Below, piece after piece: positions 1 to 5,483 of a stretch of 7,149 nt of DNA. Location of the stretch: contig JAJYZH010000027.1 of the NCBI GenBank assembly GCA_021800135.1, forward strand, positions 1-7,149. The letters are read 5' to 3'. Made by a program: the position numbers and the translations under genes. Position 1 is the stretch's first letter; every line of letters starts with the position of its first letter. Under the pieces are notes generated by a model. It ran no database searches and was not told where the DNA came from. It was given only the letters and a program-made list of their open reading frames with translations. The stretch is from Microcaldota archaeon (GTDB lineage Archaea; Micrarchaeota; Micrarchaeia; Micrarchaeales; Micrarchaeaceae).

Positions 1-234
1 CATGGCGTATACAAAATACATGCCTACCGAAAGCGCACCGGCTGCGGAAACCAGGTTTATGAACGGCGACGTTGCCGTGGTTATATTATACGCATTTATA
101 GCCTCTATCACCCCGTACGCTTCCCCTAGGAGATAGGTAAACTGCTCTATATAGTAGAATACGCTGAGCAGTGCAAGCAGTCCGGCAGCCATGGCCAACA
201 CTGCATTGAGCCTTCTCGACGCTTCTACCTCCAT
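1..234 (-). CDS. Membrane protein of unknown function, N-terminal part (C-terminus beyond the left edge)
   Basis: The reverse strand reads open from an ATG at 234 to the window edge, giving 78 residues that begin MEVEASRRLNAVL. Two hydrophobic segments are visible, about residues 11-28 (Ala/Leu-rich, ending in FYY) and 57-78, joined by a loop containing Glu36 and Glu44. The short charged N-terminus before the first segment (R7, R8) suggests a signal anchor or first membrane helix with the N-terminus inside. The start is chosen because it is the first ATG after an in-frame region without support and sits directly before the first hydrophobic segment. No convincing Shine-Dalgarno or TATA box is seen in the 67 bases before it, so it may be read through from the acetyltransferase gene upstream. 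I do not recognise the family; a small integral membrane protein is all that can be said. Confidence 0.6.
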   Translation of the reverse strand, partial: MEVEASRRLNAVLAMAAGLLALLSVFYYIEQFTYLLGEAYGVIEAINAYNITTATSPFINLVSAAGALSVGMYFVYAM

Positions 235-301
235 AATACTCTATTCAAGTTTGTCTGGAAAAGCCTTTAGTTGTTTGCAAATGTTGCGCAAATCGGACCC
301 T

Positions 302-901
302 TCAATGCGCAAAAGACCCCGCGTCAAAGCCCTCCGTAACTATATCTGCATCCTCTCTGTAATCCTTCTTGAGCAACGCGAAGATATCCGCATCAAGCAT
401 TATCTTGCCATCAGTCGATGCTTCCCTGAGCGTTCCCTCCTTCTGGAATCCGAGCCCCCGAAGCAGCTTCGCCGAGGTTTCATTGAATGGATATACTAAT
501 GCACTTATCCTGTTTAGCGAGATATCTTCGAACCCGAAATGCAGCAGAAGCCTTACTGCCTTCTTGCCGTATCCCTTCCCCCAATACTTCCTGCCCAGCC
601 AATAGCCGGCTTCCCCCTTTCTGTCTGCCTTGTCAAGCCCGCTCAGTCCCAAGATACCTATAAGCGTACCGTCATCCATATGTATCCCGAAATGCGTTTC
701 GATTCCGCCAGCGAAAGCCGCCGTAGCGCGCTCTATGAATGCCAAGGCGTCGCTGCGCCCATAGGGATGCGGGAAGTGGCTCAGCCCGACTCCACGTGCC
801 AATTCATAATCGTTTGCGTTTTCAGCAATCGAATCGGCGTCCCTTATTTGGAGGGACTCCAGATAAACCCCAAAGTCCGAATGCACCCTCACGGAACCCA
901 C
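302..901 (-). CDS. GNAT-family N-acetyltransferase, RimJ/RimL-like
   Basis: This 199-residue protein should transfer an acetyl group from acetyl-CoA to an amine, most likely a protein N-terminus or a small-molecule amine, in the cytosol. The acetyl-CoA-binding motif A is clear at residues 100-115 (YWLGRKYWGKGYGKKA), with the R-x-x-G-x-G/A pattern provided by WGKGYG. The C-terminal part shows the RimJ/RimL signature at about 138-160: Asn140, then SAKLLRGLGFQKEGTLR. The start is GTG at 901, only two bases after the stop of the ThrRS-editing-domain gene, and is supported by a GGTG Shine-Dalgarno (907-910 on the plus strand) with a 5-base spacer. Length is normal for the family. The RimJ/RimL branch includes ribosomal-protein acetyltransferases, but it also includes spermidine, antibiotic and amino-acid acetyltransferases, so the substrate cannot be named. 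The C-terminal 20 residues are acidic and look like a non-conserved extension. Confidence 0.9.
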   Translation of the reverse strand: MGSVRVHSDFGVYLESLQIRDADSIAENANDYELARGVGLSHFPHPYGRSDALAFIERATAAFAGGIETHFGIHMDDGTLIGILGLSGLDKADRKGEAGYWLGRKYWGKGYGKKAVRLLLHFGFEDISLNRISALVYPFNETSAKLLRGLGFQKEGTLREASTDGKIMLDADIFALLKKDYREDADIVTEGFDAGSFAH

Positions 902-903
902 GT

Positions 904-1317
904 TTACACCATCCTCGATACTCTCGAAAGCCTGTGCCCTTTTGCCTTTAGCTCTATAGTATAGAATATGCCGAAAGCCATCCTATGGACCGCAAATCCG
1001 CCTTTCTCCAACCTGTCCCCCAACGCCGCAAGCATCCTTGACGCTTCATCAGGTTTTGCCAGCTCCCCAAAAAGGTGCGCGAATGGGTTAAGAACAACCG
1101 CCTTTACGCCAAGCTGCGAAGAGAGCCCATTAATCTGCCCGTAACTCTTCTCAATGACCTCCTCTTCCCTGCCCTCATCCTGCTTCTCAAAGCTTACGAA
1201 TACAAGTATTGACTCTTTCGCATCTATAACTTCCCCCCTTTGGACTACATCAGATCTGCCCTTCTCTTGCGGGGTCGCCCTGAAATAATCGACATGCCAC
1301 ATCATTAGCCTTGCCAT
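904..1317 (-). CDS. Free-standing archaeal threonyl-tRNA synthetase editing domain (Ser-tRNA(Thr) deacylase type)
   Basis: The 137-residue product matches the N-terminal editing domain of archaeal ThrRS (D-aminoacyl-tRNA deacylase fold), which hydrolyses mischarged Ser-tRNA(Thr). Recognisable blocks are HVDYFRA near residues 8-14 (family HSDY), a VFVSFEKQDE strand at 39-48, NPFAHLFGELAKP at 77-89 including the conserved His81, and KGHRLSRVSR at 126-135. Nothing resembling the class II catalytic core follows; a stop codon comes right after this domain, so the protein acts alone. Split ThrRS, with separate catalytic and editing proteins, is known from some Crenarchaeota. I chose ATG 1317 rather than the longer frame opening at 1365, because family members begin at this point and it lies 16 bases after the upstream stop with a purine-rich AGAGAAGG before it. 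Several residues at the C-terminal part of the pocket differ from the Pyrococcus type (see findings). Confidence 0.85.
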   Translation of the reverse strand: MARLMMWHVDYFRATPQEKGRSDVVQRGEVIDAKESILVFVSFEKQDEGREEEVIEKSYGQINGLSSQLGVKAVVLNPFAHLFGELAKPDEASRMLAALGDRLEKGGFAVHRMAFGIFYTIELKAKGHRLSRVSRMV

Positions 1318-1333
1318 CGGAGCGCCTTCTCTT

Positions 1334-1594
1334 TCAACGCCCATCGCGTCGCAGCAGCGGTTCATGTAGCTTTGGCCCGTGCTCTGATATGCTCAGCAGC
1401 AGATCCAAACCCCTAATGCCGCCACCCCATGTTCCTTCATCAATTATTATATCTATAATGTGGCTGCTGAAATCAGTGTCGTCTACTGCACGCTGTATGA
1501 CCTCCTTCCTTACCCCCTCATCAATCGCCTTCCCTTCCCTTATATACTTTGTAACCGAGGAGATGAGTGCATCATCCATTAACCTGTTTGCCAT
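1334..1594 (-). CDS. Small protein of unknown function (86 aa), first gene of a three-gene operon
   Basis: An 86-residue hydrophilic protein starting MANRLMDDALISSVTKY. It appears mostly helical, with alternating charged and hydrophobic residues through about position 48, then a Gly-rich turn (TWGGGIRG, about residues 54-61) and a Leu-rich helix (LDLLLSIS). No membrane segment, signal peptide or Cys/His cluster is present. The start ATG at 1594 has a GTGA Shine-Dalgarno-like element four bases upstream and lies about 45 bases from a good TATA box. Its stop is 16 bases before the ThrRS-editing-domain start, so the two are very likely co-transcribed. The helix-turn-helix spacing is reminiscent of a short HEAT-like or four-helix fragment, but I do not recognise a family and assign no function. 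Confidence 0.65.
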   Translation of the reverse strand: MANRLMDDALISSVTKYIREGKAIDEGVRKEVIQRAVDDTDFSSHIIDIIIDEGTWGGGIRGLDLLLSISEHGPKLHEPLLRRDGR

Positions 1595-1598
1595 AGCG

Positions 1599-1602
1599 TC
1601 AC
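1599..1602 (-). promoter_or_regulatory. Shine-Dalgarno-like GTGA for the 86-aa gene
   Basis: On the reverse strand GTGA stands four bases before ATG 1594. It matches part of the archaeal GGTGAT sequence, which is complementary to the usual 16S rRNA 3' end. It is short, so it supports the start only modestly. Confidence 0.4.
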
Positions 1603-1634
1603 TTTATCAATACAGGATAGATTCGGCGGATAAT

Positions 1635-1648
1635 TATTTATACCTGTG
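1635..1648 (-). promoter_or_regulatory. TATA box and possible BRE for the leftward operon (86-aa gene, ThrRS editing domain, GNAT)
   Basis: The reverse strand reads CACAGG followed by TATAAATA. The TATAAATA core (1635-1642) is about 40-45 bases before ATG 1594, which would place transcription start near 1612 and leave a leader of roughly 15-20 bases. The core overlaps the TAA stop codon (1638-1640) of the 227-residue gene upstream, so promoter and stop codon share bases. Confidence 0.6.
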
Positions 1649-2321
1649 CGCCAGCGACCTGCATTGTGCTTGCTATCTCCTCCAGCGCAGCCGTATCATT
1701 GGAAGCAGTGTACGGAGAAAGGTCCAAGTCGGCAGGGCTTCGCCGCATCTTTTTCGATGACACTTCATGCAAGTGCTTCCCTACCTCCATGCTGTAATCC
1801 TCCCAGTTTACCCCCAACGACTCTACATACTCCCTTTCTATTTTTGTCGCTATAACATGTGCGTACTGGTAGGTGTATCCCTCCCCTATCATCCATTTCT
1901 CAATAAGTTCATGGTGCTTTGCTATAGTCTCTACAGCGTCAACCTCCTTGCCGTTTATCCCCAGCTTCTTTGGAAAATCCCTATCAAGATAGATTATCCT
2001 GCCATCCTTGGAATAGCCCCCCGTGTATTTTATATCGTATGTCGTATCCACTGTTATCCCTTCTGCAGACATGCTGACAATTACATTCCCTATGACGCTG
2101 CCTTCGTACGCAACTTCTTTACCCTCTACTTTGAGCTTGCTGTCAAAATTTATCTCCTTGTCAGCGTCTATCTTCACGTACGTAGGAGACTTGAAATTGA
2201 GAGCGATTAGCACATATCTCCTGCTTGCACTGCCATTGGGAGGGTCCGCAGCCGCTGTCTCTGTGCTTTGCGCAGAATTGTCGGCTTTCGTTGACTTTAT
2301 TGCTTCATAAACTTCAGGCAC
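1638..2321 (-). CDS. Unknown protein (227 aa) with a possible metal-binding HHExxE...AHxxAxxxE motif
   Basis: The frame starts at GTG 2321, directly after an in-frame TAG, so no longer start is possible. Residues 1-33 are low-complexity and Ala/Ser/Thr-rich. Residues 35-100 alternate as in beta strands. A third part, 103-190, carries DGRIIYLDRDFPKK (106-119), then His136, His137, Glu138 and Glu141 (KHHELIEK), and then YQYAHVIATKIERE (151-164) with His155 and Glu162, followed by His183 and His185. The order Y-I/L-D-R-x-x-P, HExxE, YxxAHxxAxxxE resembles, from memory, a set of uncharacterised bacterial and phage proteins that look like degenerate zinc metallopeptidases; this is an inference and the standard HExxH is absent. 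There is no signal peptide or membrane helix. The gene has its own promoter region, shared divergently with glyS. A metal-binding hydrolase-like protein is a hypothesis only. Confidence 0.7.
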   Translation of the reverse strand: MPEVYEAIKSTKADNSAQSTETAAADPPNGSASRRYVLIALNFKSPTYVKIDADKEINFDSKLKVEGKEVAYEGSVIGNVIVSMSAEGITVDTTYDIKYTGGYSKDGRIIYLDRDFPKKLGINGKEVDAVETIAKHHELIEKWMIGEGYTYQYAHVIATKIEREYVESLGVNWEDYSMEVGKHLHEVSSKKMRRSPADLDLSPYTASNDTAALEEIASTMQVAGAQV

Positions 2322-2354
2322 CTAATTCACTAAATCAATACCTATACTGTTTTG

Positions 2355-2366
2355 TATTCATGAATA
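2355..2366. repeat. Perfect 12-bp palindrome beside the TATA box of the 227-aa gene
   Basis: TATTCATGAATA is identical to its own reverse complement. It lies next to and overlaps the likely TATA element of the leftward gene. This position is typical for an archaeal repressor operator, but the regulator is unknown and no second copy was seen in the window. Confidence 0.45.
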
Positions 2367-2371
2367 TAATA
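2364..2371 (-). promoter_or_regulatory. Probable TATA box for the 227-aa gene
   Basis: The reverse strand reads ATTATATT inside an A+T-rich stretch (2363-2375). It is about 45 bases before GTG 2321, implying a leader near 20 bases. A weaker GTATAGG at 2342-2348 is about 25 bases before the start and could instead drive a leaderless transcript. Confidence 0.4.
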
Positions 2372-2433
2372 TTTTGCAATGATTAAATGAAGAATTGTTC
2401 CTGTTTATGTAGCGATGTTCTCGCAACCGTGCC

Positions 2434-2450
2434 GTTCCCTGCCTCGGAAC
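2434..2450. repeat. Short inverted repeat GTTCC-N7-GGAAC upstream of the glyS promoter
   Basis: Five-base arms at 2434-2438 and 2446-2450 flank a seven-base spacer, immediately upstream of the BRE/TATA of the glyS operon. A smaller GCGA-N5-TCGC dyad sits at 2412-2424. Both are short enough to occur by chance; they are noted as possible operator or hairpin elements in the 179-base divergent intergenic region. Confidence 0.25.
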
Positions 2451-2452
2451 AC

Positions 2453-2468
2453 TGAAAGGTATATAAAG
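2453..2468 (+). promoter_or_regulatory. BRE and TATA box for the glyS-ogg-translin operon
   Basis: TGAAAGG (BRE-like) runs directly into TATATAAAG (2460-2468), the best match to an archaeal TATA box in the window. Transcription start is expected about 25 bases downstream, near 2488-2492, leaving only about ten bases of leader before ATG 2501. Confidence 0.75.
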
Positions 2469-2500
2469 ATGGATAAACAAACAAAAGATAGCCATGCAGA

Positions 2501-3991
2501 ATGTATGATCCTATGGAAAAAGAGGATTTGGGCGCAACGATAAACCTGATGAACAGGCGCGGAATAATATTCCCATCCGCGCAGATTTACGGAGAGGTGG
2601 GCGGCTTCTACGATTACGGGCCGATCGGCCTTAAGATCAAGATGCGGATAGAATCCCTTTGGAGGAAAATATTCATAGAAGGCCTCGGCAATATCGAGAT
2701 AGAAACATCACTCATAGCGCCGCAGCAGGTATTTGAGGCGAGCGGCCACCTCAAGACATTTGCAGACCCATTATCAATATGTGCGAAATGCGGATATAGC
2801 CACAGGACCGACAAGATGCTTGAGGAATATTATACAAAGAACGCTGACATGGAAACGGCCGACAAGGTGCGCCATGCCGGCATCGAGGAATTAAAGAAAA
2901 TGCTTATCGATGCGGAACTGAAATGCGAGAGGTGCGGCGCAAAACTCGAGAGCGTGGAGATGTTCAATCTTATGCTTGCAACAAAGGTGGGGGCCCTGGG
3001 TTCCCAGCAAAGTTACCTCCGGCCAGAAACGGCACAAGGCACCTTCCTCGACTTCAAGAACATATTCAGGATATACGGGCTGAAGCTGCCGATAGGGATA
3101 GGTCAGATCGGAAAATCCTTCAGGAACGAAATCTCGCCCAGGAACATACTGGTCAGGATGAGGGAGTTCTCCCAGATGGAACTCGAATACTTCTTTGATC
3201 CGGAGGAGGAAGCAACAATCATAAACGGCGCCGAAATAGACAAGAACCTGTTCAAGAAGGAGATAAACTTCGTGTATGCGAATGAGCAGGATGCAAAGAA
3301 AGTCAGCATATCAAAACTCCTGGAGGAAGGCCGCATACCCAATGCACTGTTTGGATATCTGCTCTACCTCGAATGCACGTTCATTGAGTCGCTGGGCCTT
3401 GATGTCGACGCATTCAGGTTCAAGGAATTGGCCAAGGATGAACTGCCTCATTATTCGAAAGGCAACATAGACATGGAGGCGAAGATAGGGAACAGGTACG
3501 AGGAGATTGCCGGGACCGCATACAGGACCGACTTCGACCTGAAAAGCCACGAGGCTCTTTCAAAGCAGGACCTGCACGTATACAACAATGAAAAGAAGCT
3601 GCTGCCTCATGTAGTGGAGTTCGCCATGGGGCTGGACAGGACCTTATTGGCCCTGCTTTCGAACTCGCTTTATAAGGACGATGAAAGAGGTTGGGAGGTG
3701 CTTAAGCTTAACGGCAATTCAACGCCATACGATTTTGCAATATTGCCGCTGCAAAAGGATGAAAAGCTTATTGGTAAGGCAGCAGAGATACGCGATGCGC
3801 TCATAAAGAAGGGATACAGCGTGCTGTACGCCTATACAGGCAGCATAGGCAAGAGGTACGCGAAATCAGACGAGATAGGCATTAACAAAGCTATGACTAT
3901 AGACTATACTACTTTAGAGGACGGTACGGTCACAATAAGGGACATGCTAACAACCAAGCAGGACAGGATAAAACTTGAAAGCCTGCTTTGA
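2501..3991 (+). CDS. glyS: Glycyl-tRNA synthetase, archaeal/eukaryotic homodimeric type
   Basis: This 496-residue class IIa enzyme charges tRNA(Gly) with glycine in the cytosol. The class II core spans about residues 8-390: motif 1 region GFYDYGPIGLKIK (35-47), a zinc-binding insertion with Cys94/Cys97 and Cys142/Cys145, the GlyRS signature RPETAQG (174-180), motif 2 around SFRNEISPR (206-214) with REFSQMELE (221-229), and motif 3 EFAMGLDRTLLALL (373-386). The C-terminal anticodon-binding (HGTP) domain runs from about 409 to 496 and includes the typical DGTVTIRDML near 474-483. It is complete but shorter than the approximately 570 residues common in archaea, consistent with trimmed insertions. 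ATG 2501 lies about 40 bases from a strong TATA box. There is no Shine-Dalgarno, so initiation on a very short leader is likely; ATG 2513 (Met5) is an alternative. It heads an operon with the glycosylase and translin genes. Confidence 0.97.
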   Translation: MYDPMEKEDLGATINLMNRRGIIFPSAQIYGEVGGFYDYGPIGLKIKMRIESLWRKIFIEGLGNIEIETSLIAPQQVFEASGHLKTFADPLSICAKCGYSHRTDKMLEEYYTKNADMETADKVRHAGIEELKKMLIDAELKCERCGAKLESVEMFNLMLATKVGALGSQQSYLRPETAQGTFLDFKNIFRIYGLKLPIGIGQIGKSFRNEISPRNILVRMREFSQMELEYFFDPEEEATIINGAEIDKNLFKKEINFVYANEQDAKKVSISKLLEEGRIPNALFGYLLYLECTFIESLGLDVDAFRFKELAKDELPHYSKGNIDMEAKIGNRYEEIAGTAYRTDFDLKSHEALSKQDLHVYNNEKKLLPHVVEFAMGLDRTLLALLSNSLYKDDERGWEVLKLNGNSTPYDFAILPLQKDEKLIGKAAEIRDALIKKGYSVLYAYTGSIGKRYAKSDEIGINKAMTIDYTTLEDGTVTIRDMLTTKQDRIKLESLL

Positions 3992-3999
3992 AACTAGGC

Positions 4000-4005
4000 G
4001 GTGAT
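4000..4005 (+). promoter_or_regulatory. GGTGAT Shine-Dalgarno deciding the GTG start of the glycosylase
   Basis: GGTGAT exactly complements the usual archaeal 16S 3' end and stands five bases before GTG 4011. It argues for that GTG rather than the out-of-frame ATG at 4004 inside the site itself. Confidence 0.7.
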
Positions 4006-4010
4006 GGGGG

Positions 4011-4880
4011 GTGCAGAGGCTGGTTTCGACCAGAAATTTTGCTTTCGGGTATACTCTGGAGAGCGCGCAACCCCTTACCTTTTACTCGGACTATGCAATA
4101 GGCGGCGGGCTCCTCACGTTCCCATACCAAAAAAGCATAGTCTCACTAAGATACAGGGGCGATAACAAATCCGGGTCCTTCTACCTGGAAAGGAGCACAG
4201 GAAAAAGCGTTTTTGGGAGAGAGGAGGCCTCATACCTGTTCAGGCTTGGAGACGACATGGAAAGGATATACGAAAGCATATCTACAGACGCTTTCATGAT
4301 CGCGGCGATAGAAAAATACAGGGGGCTGAGGCTGACACGCAACGACCCGTGGGTAACGACCCTTACGTTCATAATATCCCAGTTCAACAACATAAAGAGG
4401 ATAAGGAGAATTGTGAAGTTGCTCATTGAAAGGTATGGCACTGATATAAATGACAGCTCAGGTATGCCTGTAGGGAAAGGCTTTCCAGACATGGAGACAC
4501 TATCGCGCCTCAGCGTTAAGGAACTCATGGAATGCGGCACAGGCTTCCGCGCGGGATACATAAAGGAAGCCTCACGGTACTTCACTGAGAATGTAGACCT
4601 GTATAAGCTTGAAGGGAAAAGCTACAGCATGATAAAGGATGCGCTGATAGGGGCGAGAGGGATAGGTGACAAGGTTGCCGACATCATCGCGCTTATGGGA
4701 TACGGCAAGCTGGAAGCCTTTCCAATAGACACATGGATAAAGAGGACGGTTGAGAAGGTTTACTTCAACGGACACGGGAAGACGGTAAAGGAAATACACA
4801 GGTTTGCCGACGAGAGGTGGGGAGAACTCGCCGGCTATGCACAGCAATATCTATATTGGCATGGTATGCATTCTCTATAG
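4011..4880 (+). CDS. ogg: OGG1-type 8-oxoguanine DNA glycosylase/AP lyase (HhH-GPD)
   Basis: This 289-residue base-excision-repair enzyme should remove 8-oxoguanine, or a related damaged purine, from DNA and cleave the abasic site. The N-terminal OGG_N-like domain covers about 1-95, with FGYTLESAQPLTF (12-24) matching the family pattern around its SGQ motif. The HhH-GPD core follows: SQFNNIKRIRRI (123-134), GFRAGYI (178-184), the helix-hairpin-helix RGIGDKVADII (216-226) with the Schiff-base Lys221, and PIDTW with catalytic Asp240. The end AGYAQQYLYW (274-283) matches the OGG1 C-terminal helix that contacts the base. Start is GTG 4011, supported by GGTGAT with ideal spacing and 19 bases after the glyS stop. 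This is the OGG1 architecture rather than the shorter OGG2 or AGOG families. Some base-pocket residues differ from human OGG1 (see findings), so the preferred lesion is less certain than the family. Confidence 0.92.
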   Translation: MQRLVSTRNFAFGYTLESAQPLTFYSDYAIGGGLLTFPYQKSIVSLRYRGDNKSGSFYLERSTGKSVFGREEASYLFRLGDDMERIYESISTDAFMIAAIEKYRGLRLTRNDPWVTTLTFIISQFNNIKRIRRIVKLLIERYGTDINDSSGMPVGKGFPDMETLSRLSVKELMECGTGFRAGYIKEASRYFTENVDLYKLEGKSYSMIKDALIGARGIGDKVADIIALMGYGKLEAFPIDTWIKRTVEKVYFNGHGKTVKEIHRFADERWGELAGYAQQYLYWHGMHSL

Positions 4881-4887
4881 GATATTC

Positions 4888-5475
4888 ATGGCAAAGGGGA
4901 AGAGTTCCGGTCTTGAAGAAGATGTGGAACGTATAACAGCATATGTCCGGGAGAAGCAGAAGAGGTTTGACAGGATAACGGACAGGAGCAGGGAGATAAT
5001 ACGGCTGGCCGCCCAGTCAATAACCCACATGCACAACGGCAGGCAGAAGGAAGCATCAGCGATGCTTGAAGAAGCGAAAAAACTTGTTGGTTCAGACGAT
5101 TTCAGAGACGCGCGGTTCGATTACTATACCCAGCAGGCGCAGCAGGAGTATGCCGAGGCCAAGATATTTTTCGAGATAAAGGGGGGCAACGGGATTCCCG
5201 AGGCCAAGTCCGTAGGGGTAAGCAGCGAGTCATACCTGATGGGCCTTATGGACAGCGTGGGCGAGCTTAAAAGGGAGGTCCTCGAGGAACTCAGGAACGG
5301 CAATGTAAAGAACGCTGAATACTATTTCAACGCGATGCGGCACATATACGATACCACGCGGCCGGTAAGGTTCGCGGAAGCTGTCCTGCAGGGATTCAGG
5401 AAAAAACAGGATGTCGCGAGGATACAAATAGAAAATGCAGGGACCGAGATACTCTCATTTAGGAAAAGCAGGTAG
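4888..5475 (+). CDS. Translin/TRAX family protein (archaeal C3PO-like)
   Basis: The 195-residue helical protein matches the archaeal translin family, which forms nucleic-acid-binding octameric shells; TRAX-type members are Mg-dependent RNases. Visible blocks are SREIIRLAAQSITHMHNGR (34-52), QQEYAEAKIFFEI (85-97), YLMGLMDSVGELKREVLEEL (116-135), and RFAEAVLQGFRKKQDVARI (161-179). The EYAEA segment (Glu87 and Glu90) lines up with the catalytic EYVEA pair of human TRAX, so nuclease activity on single-stranded or structured RNA is plausible. I chose ATG 4888, seven bases after the glycosylase stop and preceded by AGGAT at a four-base spacing. In-frame starts at 4804 and 4861 lie inside the glycosylase gene and would add a sequence with no family support. 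Last gene of the glyS operon, ending eight bases from a converging gene. Confidence 0.88.
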   Translation: MAKGKSSGLEEDVERITAYVREKQKRFDRITDRSREIIRLAAQSITHMHNGRQKEASAMLEEAKKLVGSDDFRDARFDYYTQQAQQEYAEAKIFFEIKGGNGIPEAKSVGVSSESYLMGLMDSVGELKREVLEELRNGNVKNAEYYFNAMRHIYDTTRPVRFAEAVLQGFRKKQDVARIQIENAGTEILSFRKSR

Positions 5476-5483
5476 TCTGGCCA

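Noticed and set aside
539..964. 141-codon plus-strand open frame
   Set aside because: Lies across the GNAT gene in antisense; the minus strand has clear acetyl-CoA-binding motifs.
1318..1365. N-terminal extension of the editing-domain frame (Met at 1365 or 1344)
   Set aside because: It overlaps the upstream 86-aa gene and is not matched by the family, whose members begin at the position of ATG 1317.
1317..1594. Possible frameshift joining the 86-aa gene to the ThrRS editing domain
   Set aside because: The editing domain is complete with a family-like N-terminus, the 86-aa gene has its own promoter and stop, and nothing links the two as one protein.
1767..2210. 147-codon plus-strand open frame with hydrophobic, Tyr-rich sequence resembling a membrane protein
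   Set aside because: Antisense shadow of the 227-residue gene. Minus-strand product has balanced composition and a patterned motif; the plus frame has no start signal.
2401..2460. Possible C/D-box small RNA upstream of glyS
   Set aside because: A CTGA is present at 2452-2455 but no acceptable RTGATGA C box is paired with it, and it overlaps the promoter.
4804..4887. Longer N-terminus for the translin gene (Met at 4804 or 4861)
   Set aside because: These starts lie inside the glycosylase gene and the added residues have no translin similarity; ATG 4888 follows the stop closely.
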